This document shows, piece by piece, positions 42,420 to 53,870 of a DNA stretch of 64,000 nt. Source of the DNA: Batkoa obscura. Taxonomy: Eukaryota; Entomophthoromycota; Entomophthoromycetes; Entomophthorales; Batkoaceae. Below the pieces are notes generated by a model. That model searched no databases and had not been told where the DNA came from. It saw only the letters and a list, made by a program, of their open reading frames with translations. The DNA lies in assembly GCA_030770535.1 (NCBI GenBank), contig JASVEC010000001.1, positions 2,170,001 through 2,234,000 of the forward strand, written 5' to 3'. Numbering within the stretch: position 1 is the first letter of the stretch; the number at the start of each line of letters is the position of its first letter. The position numbers and the translations under genes were made by a program.

Positions 42420-44060
42420 CACTGCTTTACTTTGTGAATTTCTCATCTCCTTCCATATCGATTTCATTAACGCTTTCAGGTTTTAGTTCATTATCAACGA
42501 GTCTACCTATCTCTTCCTCCCCCTTGCGTACTTTTTTGTCCCTTTCTTGTTCACTTGATTCTTCATACTCGTATACATTTCGTTCACCACTTTTCTGTTC
42601 ACTTGTTTCTTCATCATTCCCCATATTGATTTTTCTAACATTCGTGATAATATTTAACTCCTTTTTATGTCCACTAATAGTATTTCTTGCTTTATTGTAG
42701 TTGTCGATAATTCCTCTGCTGCCACCTTTATACTTTTTTTTTCTCAACTACTAAACTCCATAAATCTCTTATAATTTTATCATTTATTCTAAAAGATTTA
42801 CTAATAAATCCCTTTAACTTCCCTTTTTCAATATTTAGCTCTCTTGAATCTACAACTTCCTTTAGTTACTTTCTCTCTCTAAAAATAACTTCTTTAACTA
42901 TATTATAGTTCATAGATGATTATTCCGCTACTTCCCTGATATACATCTCTTCCTCAATTGTTGCCTCTAATATATTCCTTTTAGTCTCATCCTTTACTTC
43001 TTTCGAGTTCGGAGAGTGAGTTTCTTTAAGTTGCTACCTCTTTATGTACATGTTTTCTCAACATCTGTAGCCTCACTCAGCTTCTTTTTTCTTTGAGGAC
43101 AATTTCTTTTGCTGTACCATACTTCATAAATAATTCCTCTGTTGGTTCTTTCGTAGGCTTGTCTTACTCAAGTAATAACTTTGATAGGGTTTCTCTGATT
43201 TCATTGTTTGCTTTGAAGCGTAGTTGGATGCTAAGCTTTTTTAAATTGTTATCTTTTTGCATATCTAATTTTTTGGGATTTGAAGCCTTAATATACTTTC
43301 TTTTCTCTCTAGGAACAAAATTCCTTACTGTTCATAGCTTATGGATGATTTTTCTGATATCTCTTTTATAGATTACCCTTGATTAATTACCAGACTCAAT
43401 GCACCTTTTTTAATTTTATCATCTGTTTTATTCGCTCTGTCAAGAAATTTTTGTGCTTTACTATCTTTCAGAATCTTTTCTATATTTATATCCTTTTTTA
43501 AATCTTCTATTTCTTTAACGACGATCGTTTTTGCTGCTTCGCTTATTAGCATTTCTTTCAGAATTAATGACTTCAATAGACTCTTCTTAGTCTTATCGAT
43601 TGTTTGATTTTGGATTTTATTAATAGACCCTTCTAAATTATTACCTTTTTGAGTACCCTCTTTTCCAACTCTCATAGTCTCATTCAACCTTCTTCTTTCT
43701 CTTTTAAGGGCGTCCTATACTGTAATATATTTAATAGACAAATGATCTGTTACTTCTCTTACAGGCCTTCCTTGTTTAATCACTAAACTCAGTAACTTTC
43801 TCTTAATCCATCTACTTTTTGCACTTTATCGAGAAATTTTTGTAACTTACTGTCTTTTGAAATCCTTAACTTCCTTGCATTTATATCCTTTTTTAAACTT
43901 TCTTTCTTTTTAGCAACAAATCTTAGTGCTCCATTATAGCTTACGGATAATTGTGCTGGTGCTTCCTTTATAGACAATTCTTTCTTAATCATCATCAGTA
44001 AACCTATTTTTAGTTTTATCACTTATTCTATTGCAGATTCAAGGACCATTGTTTTTTACT
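42420..44060 (-). repeat. Tandem array of about seven decayed helix-turn-helix-like units
   Basis: Reading the minus strand, a unit of about 65-75 residues (195-225 bp) recurs. Each has a basic/hydrophobic lead (KIKKGALSLVINQG, then SIKEISEKSSISY), then a Lys/Glu-rich stretch and, in the best units, KFLDRANK or KFLDKVQK. Recognition-helix-like cores are at about 43930-43985 (LSIKEAPAQLSVSYNGALRF), 43700-43780 (PVREVTDHLSIKY), 43510-43560, 43330-43380 (SIKEISEKSSISY), 43090-43150, 42890-42960 (YIREVAE...SMNYN) and 42650-42720 (KVAAEELSTT). Stops and frame changes break most units. The array ends near the transposase, in the same orientation. It could be an expanded DNA-binding part of that transposon, or a separate repeated gene. 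Confidence 0.55.
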
Positions 44061-44708
44061 CTTCAATGCTAAGATTAGTCATTACTTTTACCATTGAGGT
44101 TTACAATATAGTCACTTGATTAAATCAACATTTTGGTTTAAATTGCTTAAAACTTCCTTATCTCATGATAGCTCCAATTAAATTTCTTTCCTTCTTACTT
44201 CGTATTGTGCCGATTGACTTTAAAATATCTTTTTTAATTTATTATATTAAACTTTTAATAGGTTAATGCAAAAATTGTTTTAACTCAAAAATTTAACTTA
44301 AATATTCATTTCATTTAAACCAATAAAAGATATACAATATTATTTATTACATATAAGTTTTAAATGTCTAAATCTAAATGTTTGGGATTTGTGAAATCCT
44401 TTCATTGATTATAATGATATTGGATAATATACTTTACGTTTTATTACTACAACACATTGTTTATTATTATTTAAAATATATTTTGGATAAATTATAATTA
44501 TGATTTGTTTTTAAAATATACACTATGAACTATTGGTTGTCTTGATTTTAAAAAAGAAATCCTTCATAGTATCAAATATTTATGATACAATTATAAATTT
44601 TGTACTTTATAATTTTATATTACCCTGTACTAAAATAATTCACTTAAAAGTTACTATAAGAAACAAAATAAACAAAAACAAAATAGTAAAATTATTTTTG
44701 AGGTTATA

Positions 44709-44807
44709 TGCCAATGTGTTTTTGTGTTTAAGAATTTTACTAACAATCTTCCCACTCAAATAGCACTTAAAAAAATGAAAAAGTAATGAAATCAAAAATA
44801 ACATACA
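44709..44807 (+). mobile_element. MITE of the GGGGATGT family, copy 6
   Basis: Contains TGTGTTTTTGTGTTTAAG, ACTCAAATAGCACTTAAAA and AGTAATGAAATCAAAAATAA. The left terminus is worn (GCCAATG); just beyond its right end lies another AGGGATGTTTTTT, perhaps the terminus of a second truncated copy. Confidence 0.65.
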
Positions 44808-45256
44808 GGGATGTTTTTTTTGATAACTCAAGTTTATTTTGGCTATATAAACCAACACCTTTTGATTTGTAGCTAGAGTTGATCAAGCAAAAACTGCTTT
44901 TAACTATAATTATTAAGTACCAGCTTTTATAATAATTAATTTTGATTTTTTGTTTATATTTGCTATAAATTTCTTTATTTTTTAATCATATAAAATGTTC
45001 CTTTTATGTTTTGATGTCTATACTTGGTATTTATAGTAGAAAACTATAACTACCATTATACTTTTTATGTATAACACTTTAACATAAAGTATAAAAAAAC
45101 TTTCTAATATAAAAACTTTTCTTTTGAAATTATTTCTTAAAGTTGTTAAGTTTTTTATATTGTTTATTTTAGCCATACAAACTAAAATTTATTAACTTAT
45201 AATCAGTTAATTAAGCTAAGATAACTTTTAACTTTAGTTATTAAACATTAAATTCT

Positions 45257-45355
45257 ATTGTGAAATCTGGTACTTAGTGGTTGGGGTCAAAAGATCTTAT
45301 AGTTTATGTAACTAAGACCTTTTGACCCCAACCACTAAGTATCAGATTTCACAAT
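45257..45355. repeat. Near-perfect 43-bp inverted repeat (hairpin)
   Basis: The left arm 45257-45299 and right arm 45313-45355 are reverse complements with about two mismatches, separated by a 13-base spacer. Each arm contains GTGGTTGGGGTCAAAAG, which is GC-rich compared with its surroundings. It resembles a foldback mini-element rather than a protein gene. Confidence 0.9.
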
Positions 45356-45369
45356 TTGCAGCTTTATTT

Positions 45370-45456
45370 AGAGATGTATTTTTGTGTTTAAGAATTTTTT
45401 CACTCAAATAACGCTTAAAAGATAGAAAAAGTAACAAAGCCAAAAAAACACTCCCA
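45370..45456 (+). mobile_element. MITE of the GGGGATGT family, copy 7
   Basis: Starts GAGATGTATTTTTGTG, lacks about ten internal bases before TTTTTTCACTCAAATAACG, and ends CAAAAAAACACTCCC. It lies only 15 bp from the hairpin. Confidence 0.75.
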
Positions 45457-45974
45457 TTTAACTTTTTTCAATAACAATGTTTTTTATCATATAAAAGTTT
45501 ATATATAAGCTTTTTACAGCTTTTTACAGCTTTTTTTATAAAATCATTTTGTTCTAACACTAATTTCAATAAACTATTTCTATTTTCTTTATTTTAATAT
45601 ATTTTTAAAGTGTTTTTTTGCTTATCATTACTATATTTAGTTATATTTTACCATCAAAGCTTACCTTGAACAAAAAAAGTTTAGTAAGTTTAAATTTATA
45701 GATTTATTATCTAATAACCTTTGCTAATTTGATAAAATCACTTTAAAATAATCCTCTGGACATTTTGTTTTATAACGAATTTAAGTCAATTCCTTCATTA
45801 TCTTGCTTTGAATAAGTAATTTTAGGAAACAAACTGATTTCAAAAATAATTTTAATTTTGATGCATTTTAAAAGACCTGCGATTTTTAAATTTTTAGGTA
45901 CAAATGTCACTAAAAATTTGAAACTAAAATTCGGTTTTTGATTTTTATTGTTATTTTCCAATAAATAATAAAAG

Positions 45975-47234
45975 ATGTACCACGAGTTATTATTGGCGTT
46001 GATGGGATACCCAGGCGAAATATTTCAATTAAAAAAAAGGATGATAAATACCAGAAACGAAGTTCAAATAAATATAATAGATGAAGATGAGGATGATATT
46101 GGACTACAAGAAGAAGATTCTGAAGCTGAAGAGGAAGAGTATTTTTCCATTAACAAAAGTTTGCCGATCATAAAACCAGAAGAAATCGAATTATTAAATC
46201 GTATATTAAAATTAGGAGATAATTATAGAATAGTTAAATCGTATATAGAGATAAAAGAGAATGAACATTCGTTATATATCAAGTCGTTTAAGTTAAGTTT
46301 GAATGAAATTATGGAGAAGTATGAAAAAAAGGTACTCCTTATTGAAGAAGGTATATTATTAGGAAGAGATTTGGATTCGGGTAGTACACCTATATCGTAC
46401 CTATTAAGTATATTTCATACTGAACTGTTTTTGTTTCTGTTTTTGAAAAGGATGATTAAGGGGATAATTAAAGAAAAATTGAATGCAAATCAAGTTTATA
46501 AGATGTTATATGAGAGTAGAATTCATGGTAATGAAACAATCGAAACGGAAATTAAAAATATATTAGTTCAAATGAATTTAGTATTTTTAAATTATTTGAC
46601 GTATTTTTTATTAAATGGTAGTATTTATGATCCATATTCTGAGTTTTTTATCATGTTAGATAATAATAATAATAATATCAATAATACAGCAACAATTTAT
46701 AACATCTATGAAGATGATAGTATTACTAATATCAATTTAAATTTTATTATATTAGACGATAAAATACCCCCATTTTTAAGTAAAGAACATTGTATTACTA
46801 TATTATTTATCGGTAAAATCATTACAATTGTACAGCAATTCAATTACAATCTAATAGAATATCGACAATTAATTGAAACTGAATTAAACTATCAGAATAT
46901 AAGTCATGATATTCATTACTTAATTGAAAATAGCATTGACAAAATCGAAAAAGAAATTAACAAAACAATCTTAAATAAATTAATTCAAGAAAAAATTCAA
47001 TTTCTTCAACATATCAAAATATTAAGAGATATTTATTTATTAGGTAATGGCGAATTATTTTTTAATTTTAATCAATTATTAATGAATAATTATTTAAATG
47101 AAAATCGTAATATTCAAATAGAAGAATTTAATTTTTTATTTGTTAATTTAATTAACCAAAATTGTTATCAAAGTGAATTTAAATTTTTAAATAAATTTAA
47201 ATTCATTAATAACAATAATGAATATACAATAATA

Positions 47235-47279
<45 letters not shown>

Positions 47280-48083
47280 CAATATCAATTTCTGAATATG
47301 ATTGGTATTTATAACAAGTTAGAATTAAAATATAATAATGATTGGTTATTAAAATTAATATTAAATGAAATGGATTTTAAGCTATATAATGAATTATATT
47401 TAAATTTATTCTGTATTAAATTTATATTACAAAAACTACAGTCAATTTATAAAAAAGTTATTAAATTAAATATACATTATCAATATCATTGGTTCTTTCA
47501 TTTTTTAAATAATTATTGGTCTTATTTACAATTCGATGTAATACAAAAAGAATTTGATATTTTAATAATAGAAATTATTAATGAAAATAAAGACAATGAA
47601 AAAGAGCAAGAATATGTTGAAATTAAACAAATCATTAAAAAACATTGGAATTTTTTATTAAAATTAAAATATTCCAGTTTTTTATTTAATATTAATATTA
47701 AAAACATCATATTTAATTTATTGAATTTAATCTTAAAATTCGTTCATTTAATTTATAATTTTAATAGCAATGAAAATAACAATCATGATGAAAATGAAGA
47801 TACAAATATTATTTCTATGGATAACGATAGTAATAATTTGGATTATTTAAGTTCAAAAACTAATATTCTGTTTAAAGTAAGTTAAATTATTTTATTCTAT
47901 TTTATAATAATATTTTAATTTTAGGATTTCATGACTCAATTAAAATTTTTATACCGAACCTTAAACAATTTAAATCAATTCAATGGGGAAGATCATAAAG
48001 GGATTATGAAATATATGCAACAAAATTTAATTTTATTTATTAATCGATTAAATTATAATAACTGTCTCTCTACTCTTATGTAA
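45975..48083 (+). CDS. Gamma-tubulin complex component 4
   Basis: Two exons (45975-47876 and 47925-48083) give about 690 residues. The start MYHELLLALMGYPGEIFQLK is the GCP4 N-terminus. Then come acidic stretches and the grip1-type region (SYLLSIFHTELFLFLFLKR, QVYKMLYESRIHGNE, DPYSEFFIMLD). The C-terminal half (grip2) is much diverged and Asn-rich, with an Asn run of about 15 at about residue 420-435 encoded by an AAT microsatellite. The end FMTQLKFLYRTLNNLNQFN plus a short helix is typical. GCP4 belongs to the gamma-tubulin ring complex that nucleates microtubules. Its absence from budding yeast and presence here fit an early-diverging or filamentous-type fungus. The 3' end is 54 bp from the convergent SWC4 stop. 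A degraded second copy lies at 57.7-58.4 kb. Confidence 0.88.
47228..47279. repeat. AAT microsatellite in the GCP4 coding region
   Basis: An AAT run coding for poly-Asn in frame within GCP4. Likely length-variable. Confidence 0.85.
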
Positions 48084-48137
48084 TATCAGTTTCGTTAAAT
48101 AAAACAAAATAAAATTCCTCAGTAATATTATCCCAAT

Positions 48138-49853
48138 TCATCTCTTTCTGTTGTTTTTAACTTCATTAACATTACCATCTTCTTCTAAACCCTCGAAAAT
48201 AGTTGTAGAAGATCTACGAGTTGAATGATTAGAATCTAATTTTTCCATTTGCTTTTTACTATCAATATAAGCTAATACTAAATCCTGTACTTCTTCAAAT
48301 CTTGTACAACATCTCTCTGTGGGCATAAATGGACGTGTGCCTAAATTAATTTAAATAAATCAATAAATTGATATATAAAGTGTTAAATAAAATTTATCAA
48401 ATTAGTTATATTATGAGTACGATGCTTACTTAATCCTAATTCATTTAATTCTTCTGCAAATAAATTAGCTTGTGCTGGTCGTATTGGTGCAATCCTACTG
48501 GATCTTAAATAAGCACCAACAGGTATTTTTTCTTTCTTTAATTGCAGATGAGATGGAGATAAAGTATCAAAATTATTAGGTAACACTAAAATAAGATAAA
48601 AATAAGATAAAAATAACTTATTAATAGATTATAATTATTTAACTTACATAGAGGGCTCTTATCATCAATATTAATTTCCAAATCTTCTTTATTAAAGATA
48701 CTTTGTTTCCTTGAATAACTTTCAATGCTTGGTGTCATTTCTTTTTTATTTCTCTTTTTACGGGGCTAAAATTTTAAAAATAAGCACCAATATTTATTAA
48801 TATTACTATTAGGAATAAATTCTCTTACTTTAGTAGATAAATCAAAATCTAAATAGGGATTATTTAAATCTAATCCATTATTATTATTATGATTTAATAA
48901 ACTACTACTTGTTTTATTAGAATTATTTAATAAATGCTGGACATAATCTCGTTGTCTTAATTGTTGTTTATAATTCACTTTTAATTTTCTTAATTTTAAT
49001 AGTAATTGTTCTTCTTCCTATTAAAATGGATTGTTAAGATTAGTGTTACTATGTTATTATTATAATGTGATATTACCATAATCTCTTCTTTACTTCTTAA
49101 AAATAATTTGCTCAATTGTTTTTTTCTTTGGAGTTCTTTATCTATAATAAAAGAATTAGCTTAATTAAGTCTCCCCCTTATAGATTCAAATAATTTACTT
49201 TTATCAAATGGAATAATTTTATTCGTTTTATTATTTTCTTTTAATTGTGTTAATTTATTATAAATTATATAAAATTTTTCTTTAATTTCCTATCAATATC
49301 AATCAATATTAACTCTTATAACATAAACCATTATTACCTCCACTCCTCTTTGTTTCTCTTGAAATTCATATCTATCATGAATCACCAAAAATCTACAATC
49401 AAATTTTTTACATAATTCCATTAAGTATTTACATTCTTCAAAAGTCCAATCAGGATCTAAAATTATTTATCAATTAACATTCTATTATATTATTAATATA
49501 AATTAACAAATCTTACCTTTAAAATAACTTTCATATAACTCCAAGCTTAATTTAGGTAAACTTAATTTTGTATTTTTTAATTTAGTAATTTCATTCAATT
49601 CTTCTTCTTTCCCTTCTTTTACCCAATAATAAAAGTTGTCCATATCTTTTCGTGACTGAGTAAGAATACGTTGATAACGCCTAAATGAGATGATGAGTTA
49701 ATGATAGTGAGGTAGAGAAGAATGAAGTTATTCTAATTACCATCGACTCTTTAATTTGCCAGGATAAAAATTATCGGGATTAAATTCAACAATCGGAGAT
49801 AATCCTTCTGTTAATTTATAGTTATTGTTTTTAGTTGAAGGGGATTCACCCAT
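48138..49853 (-). CDS. SWC4: SWC4/DMAP1-type subunit of SWR1/NuA4
   Basis: About eight or nine exons. The start MGESPSTKNNNYKLTEG is followed by VEFNPDNFYPGKLKSRW and then RYQRILTQSRKDMDNFYYWV. The SANT-like domain DPDWTFEECKYLMELCKKF continues DCRFLVIHDRYEF, the most conserved block of DMAP1/Swc4. Next come Lys-rich coiled segments (KELQRKKQLSKLFLRSKEE, LLKLRKLKVNYKQQLRQRD). The C-terminal YEATS2-like tail includes IPVGAYLRSSRIAPIRPAQ, ELNELGLSKHRT and MPTERCCTRFEEVQDLVLAY. The protein is shared by the SWR1 H2A.Z-exchange and NuA4 acetyltransferase complexes. It starts only 58 bp from the divergent MOGS start. Confidence 0.9.
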
Positions 49854-49911
49854 TTTTTTAAAATTTTAGGAATAAAACTCAAAAGAATTGATACTGTAAC
49901 TTTTTTCAATT
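49854..49911. promoter_or_regulatory. 58-bp gap between divergent SWC4 and MOGS starts
   Basis: The two ATGs are only 58 bp apart (88 bp if MOGS starts at its second, in-frame ATG at 49942-49944 or the next). Both 5' UTRs and core promoters must overlap the neighbouring gene or be extremely short. Confidence 0.5.
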
Positions 49912-52448
49912 TTGTTTTCATTCCTAAAAAACTCAAAAAGTGAAATGAAACTAATGAATTTTAAATCTTATCCACTATTAATAATAGTTATATTACTATT
50001 CAATTTCCAATTAATACAAAGTGTAGAAGAGAGCGAAATATCCAAGAAGTCAAACTTTGGTACATATAAACCTAACTTATATTTTAATCTCAATACCCCG
50101 ACAAAAGATTCTAAATTGAATTTTGGCTTATTATGGCAATCACTTAATTCCATTTCCGATTTTGATAGTAAGTTTAATTACATTCTCTTTCTTCACTTTT
50201 CAAATGCTAACATACAAATCTAATTTTTTTTTCCTATTTAGAAATCCGATTTTATTGTGAACAAACTGAAGATTTTGATGGTTATGGCTATCTAAAACAT
50301 GACTTCGATAATTTTGGTTATCAAAGGATTACAGATAATTTAGCTAAATATCAATTAAATACATATTTTGTAAAAAAAGAAGAGTTAGATAAAAGTAAGT
50401 TTAGTTTTTGTCAATAATAGTAATATTTATATTAACTGTTGATTGTTTTTAGATAGATGGTTAGCTAGAGTTAATGGTACTAGTTTAAATTCTGGTAAGA
50501 GTAGTATATATATGAATTAATAGTAGTGTTTATTTGTTTTATTTCTTGTTTTATCAGATAAAAATCAAATTGCAGTTTATTTTTATATATCGTTGGAAAC
50601 GGATGGGGAAGTAGAGATTAAAAAGAATGAAAAGGTAAGATTAGATATTATTACAGTTTTAAACATAGTTAACAATATTATCATTATTAGGGATTAATTC
50701 AATTAATTGGTAATAAAAAGAATATTGGAAGATTTCAAATAGATATTAAAAATGGTAAATAAATAATAGATTAATTGCTATGTAAATAGCTATTAATATT
50801 AACGTTAATAGAAGGTAATATTCAAGGAAATGTTATGGGATTAACTATTGATCAAGAAAATTTATGGAAAGTAAAAGGTAAATTTAAGTATTGTAATAAT
50901 ATATAATAATATATAATATAATAATAAATAACAGAAATTTTAACAAATCAATTAATTAAAACTGGTAAATTGAAATACGAAAAAATACTTAAAGAAAATC
51001 CCAATCAACACTTCGATATAACTACAATTGATCCAAAATTATTATTCAAATTTAATAAGTTATTAACAAAAAAACAAAATAATTTGTTTTTATTTCAATT
51101 TATTATTGATAAGCAAAAGGAATTCAATGTAAGTTTTTATTATTTTTATTGTTATTATAAAATATTCATCAATTATTATTTTGTTTAGTTTGATATTTTA
51201 TTTAATCAATTAAATGACAACGATGACAACACGGATAAAGATTTAAATTGTAAGTTTGTATTATTTAAAATGACAATAACTATAATAATAATTTTAGCTA
51301 ATCAAATAACGAATATAATTAATAATTATGATAGAGAATTTGACAATAAATTTAATGCTAAATTTAATTTAAATGAATATAAAAATAACACCGATTATGT
51401 TGTCTTTGCAAAGTATAGTTTATCAAATTTAATTGGTGGTGTTGGGTAATACAATATAATAATAACGATATTTTGTATTTATATTTTGTGTTAGTTATTT
51501 TTATGGTAATAGTTTAGTTAAAATTGAACCTAAACAACAAAATAAAAACAATGATAATGATGATGATGATGATGATAATGATGATTTCGAAGAATTAAAT
51601 GACAATACCGACAATAATAATAATGATAACACGGACAATGATAATAATAATAATAATAACGAACAAGAGGATGAATTTCAAGATGAAACAAAATCAAGCA
51701 ATGTAATTTTCACTCAGAAGACGGAATTATTTACTGCAGTACCTTCAAGGCCTTTTTTTCCAAGAGGATTTTTATGGTAATCAAAATAGTATTTTATATT
51801 ACAACAGTGTAGTTATAATAATATCATAAATAATAAATAGGGATGAGGGATTCCATCAATTAATCATATCAGAATTTAATGGGGATTTAAGGTAATAAAT
51901 GATATATAAAATAATGTTTTATTAGTTGTAATATAATAAATTTATAATTTTAATAGTTTAAAGATTATCCAATCATGGTTAAATTTAATGGATGAAAATG
52001 GGTGGATTGGTAGAGAACAAATATTAGGTGATGAAGCTAGATCAAGGGTAATTTATAGTAATATAATTATATAATTATATAATTAAGTTTATTAGGTACC
52101 TCCCGAATTTCAAACTCAACATCAAGACTATGCTAATCCACCAACGTTATTTTTAAGTATTGAGAAACTACTATTAAAATATCAGGAAGAACAAAAATTA
52201 AGAAATTACAATTTATTGAAATATTTAAACCAGAATCAAAATCAAAATCAAAATGAAGACAATTATTTAAAGAATAATGATTGGTTATCGGAATTTTATC
52301 CTAAATTGAAATTATATTTTAATTGGTTTTTAAAAACTCAAACTGCTAATGAAAGTTTCAATTTTAAATATGAAGATTTGCTGTTTAAATGGAAAGGTAG
52401 AACTAAAGGTCATTGTTTAACCTCAGGTAAAAACAATATTATTAGCTT

Positions 52449-52514
<66 letters not shown>

Positions 52515-53382
52515 TGTAAATTAATATTCTAATTTGTTTAGGTTTAGATGATTATCCACGACCTATAGTATCTGATAATGAAGCCCATGTAGATTTATTA
52601 TCATGGGTTGGTTATATGAGTAAAGTATTAAAAGATATAGCTAAAGAATTAAATTATAAGAAAGATGAAAAATATTTCGAAAACAAAATTAATGTTATTA
52701 AAAAGAATTTAATTAGTAAGATAAAGAATATTAATATTAATTTATAATATTAATTTTTTTTATTAGAAGTTCACTGGAATCAAGAAGAAACGATGTTTTG
52801 CGATGCTACAATAGATAGGGATAACAGTAAGCTTATTATACTATAATATACATATATATAATTGAACAATAAATTAAATATTAATTATAATAGCAAAAAT
52901 TCAACATACATGTCATAAAGGATATATAAGTTTAATTCCTTTTATAACTGGATTAATTACTAAAGAAGACAAAGAATATGATTCAATTATTGAACTAATT
53001 AAAAACGAATTATGGAGTGAATATGGAATATTAAGTTTAAGTTCCAAAGATAACAATTATTTAACTAAAGAACAATATTGGCGTGGTCCAATTTGGTTAA
53101 ATATTAATTATTTAATATTAAAAATGTTAGATGAAAATTTAGAAGATCAAAAAATTAAGAAAATTTATTATGGATTGAGAAAGAATTTAATTGAAAATAT
53201 GGTACAAGTAAGGAAAATCGAATATCTTGTTAAATAAGTTTATTTATTTATCGTTTTAGAATTATAAAAAAACTGGGTTTATATTTGAATCTTATGAACC
53301 AATAAATGGAAATGGTAAAGGCACTAAACCATTCACTGGTTGGTCTAGTTTAATTTTGTTGATTATGGCGGAGAAGTATTAA
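49912..53382 (+). CDS. CWH41: Mannosyl-oligosaccharide glucosidase (GH63, glucosidase I)
   Basis: About fifteen or more short exons. The N-terminus has a single anchor ([18 protein letters not shown], residues about 23-40), as in type II ER glucosidase I. The family start block follows: [27 protein letters not shown] and then [21 protein letters not shown] middle insertion is Asp/Asn-rich (about 51550-51670). The catalytic module has [19 protein letters not shown] with the general-acid Asp, [35 protein letters not shown] and, at the end, [18 protein letters not shown]. It removes the outermost glucose from the N-glycan precursor in the ER. One intron (about 52430-52545) is mostly an AAT microsatellite. 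Confidence 0.92.
52450..52512. repeat. ATA/AAT microsatellite inside a MOGS intron
   Basis: About 21 trinucleotide units between a TCAG|GTAAAAAC donor and a TTTAG acceptor; intronic and probably polymorphic. Confidence 0.85.
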
Positions 53383-53870
53383 TAATAAATTTTTATTATT
53401 AATGTTAGCTATCTTTTTTATTATTTTTTGTTATATAAATTTATTATATTATTAATAGTAAAGTTTAGTATATTTCAAGTTATGAAAAAATTAAGCTACT
53501 TATTTGCTATGAGAATAAACTATGGCAAATAATTAAAACGTGATATAAATTCTTATTAAGTTCTATTACATTTAATAATTTTATATAATTGGTATATGAA
53601 TAAATAAAGAATATAATATACTAAAAATGATGATTCGGCCTTTTTTTATTCTTAATTTTACCAATCAATTCATTTGCATATTTCATGCATTTACTTAATT
53701 GGTCAAAATTATCAATTTGCAACAAAATTTGACACAAGTGACGATGTATTGGTTAAGTTTTACAATGAAAAATAAACTCAAAAATAAAGTATAAATAAGA
53801 AAATTATAAACAAAAGTATTCTTTTTTTCTTTTATTTAATAATTCAAATTATAAAATAGAAGATAAAAAT
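53383..53870. other. Intergenic region MOGS / AMD1
   Basis: About 490 bp, AT-rich, holding the AMD1 promoter. Nothing else recognised. Confidence 0.4.

Larger units (their letters stand above)
44061..45974. other. Repeat-bearing, gene-free stretch before GCP4
   Basis: About 1.9 kb, AT-rich, holding two MITEs (44709 and 45370) and a 43-bp-arm hairpin (45257-45355). No supported exon. The GCP4 promoter lies in its last part. Confidence 0.45.

Noticed and set aside
44533-44858. Two opposing ORFs of about 70 codons
   Set aside because: They overlap each other and a MITE, have composition expected of AT-rich noise, and show no domain.
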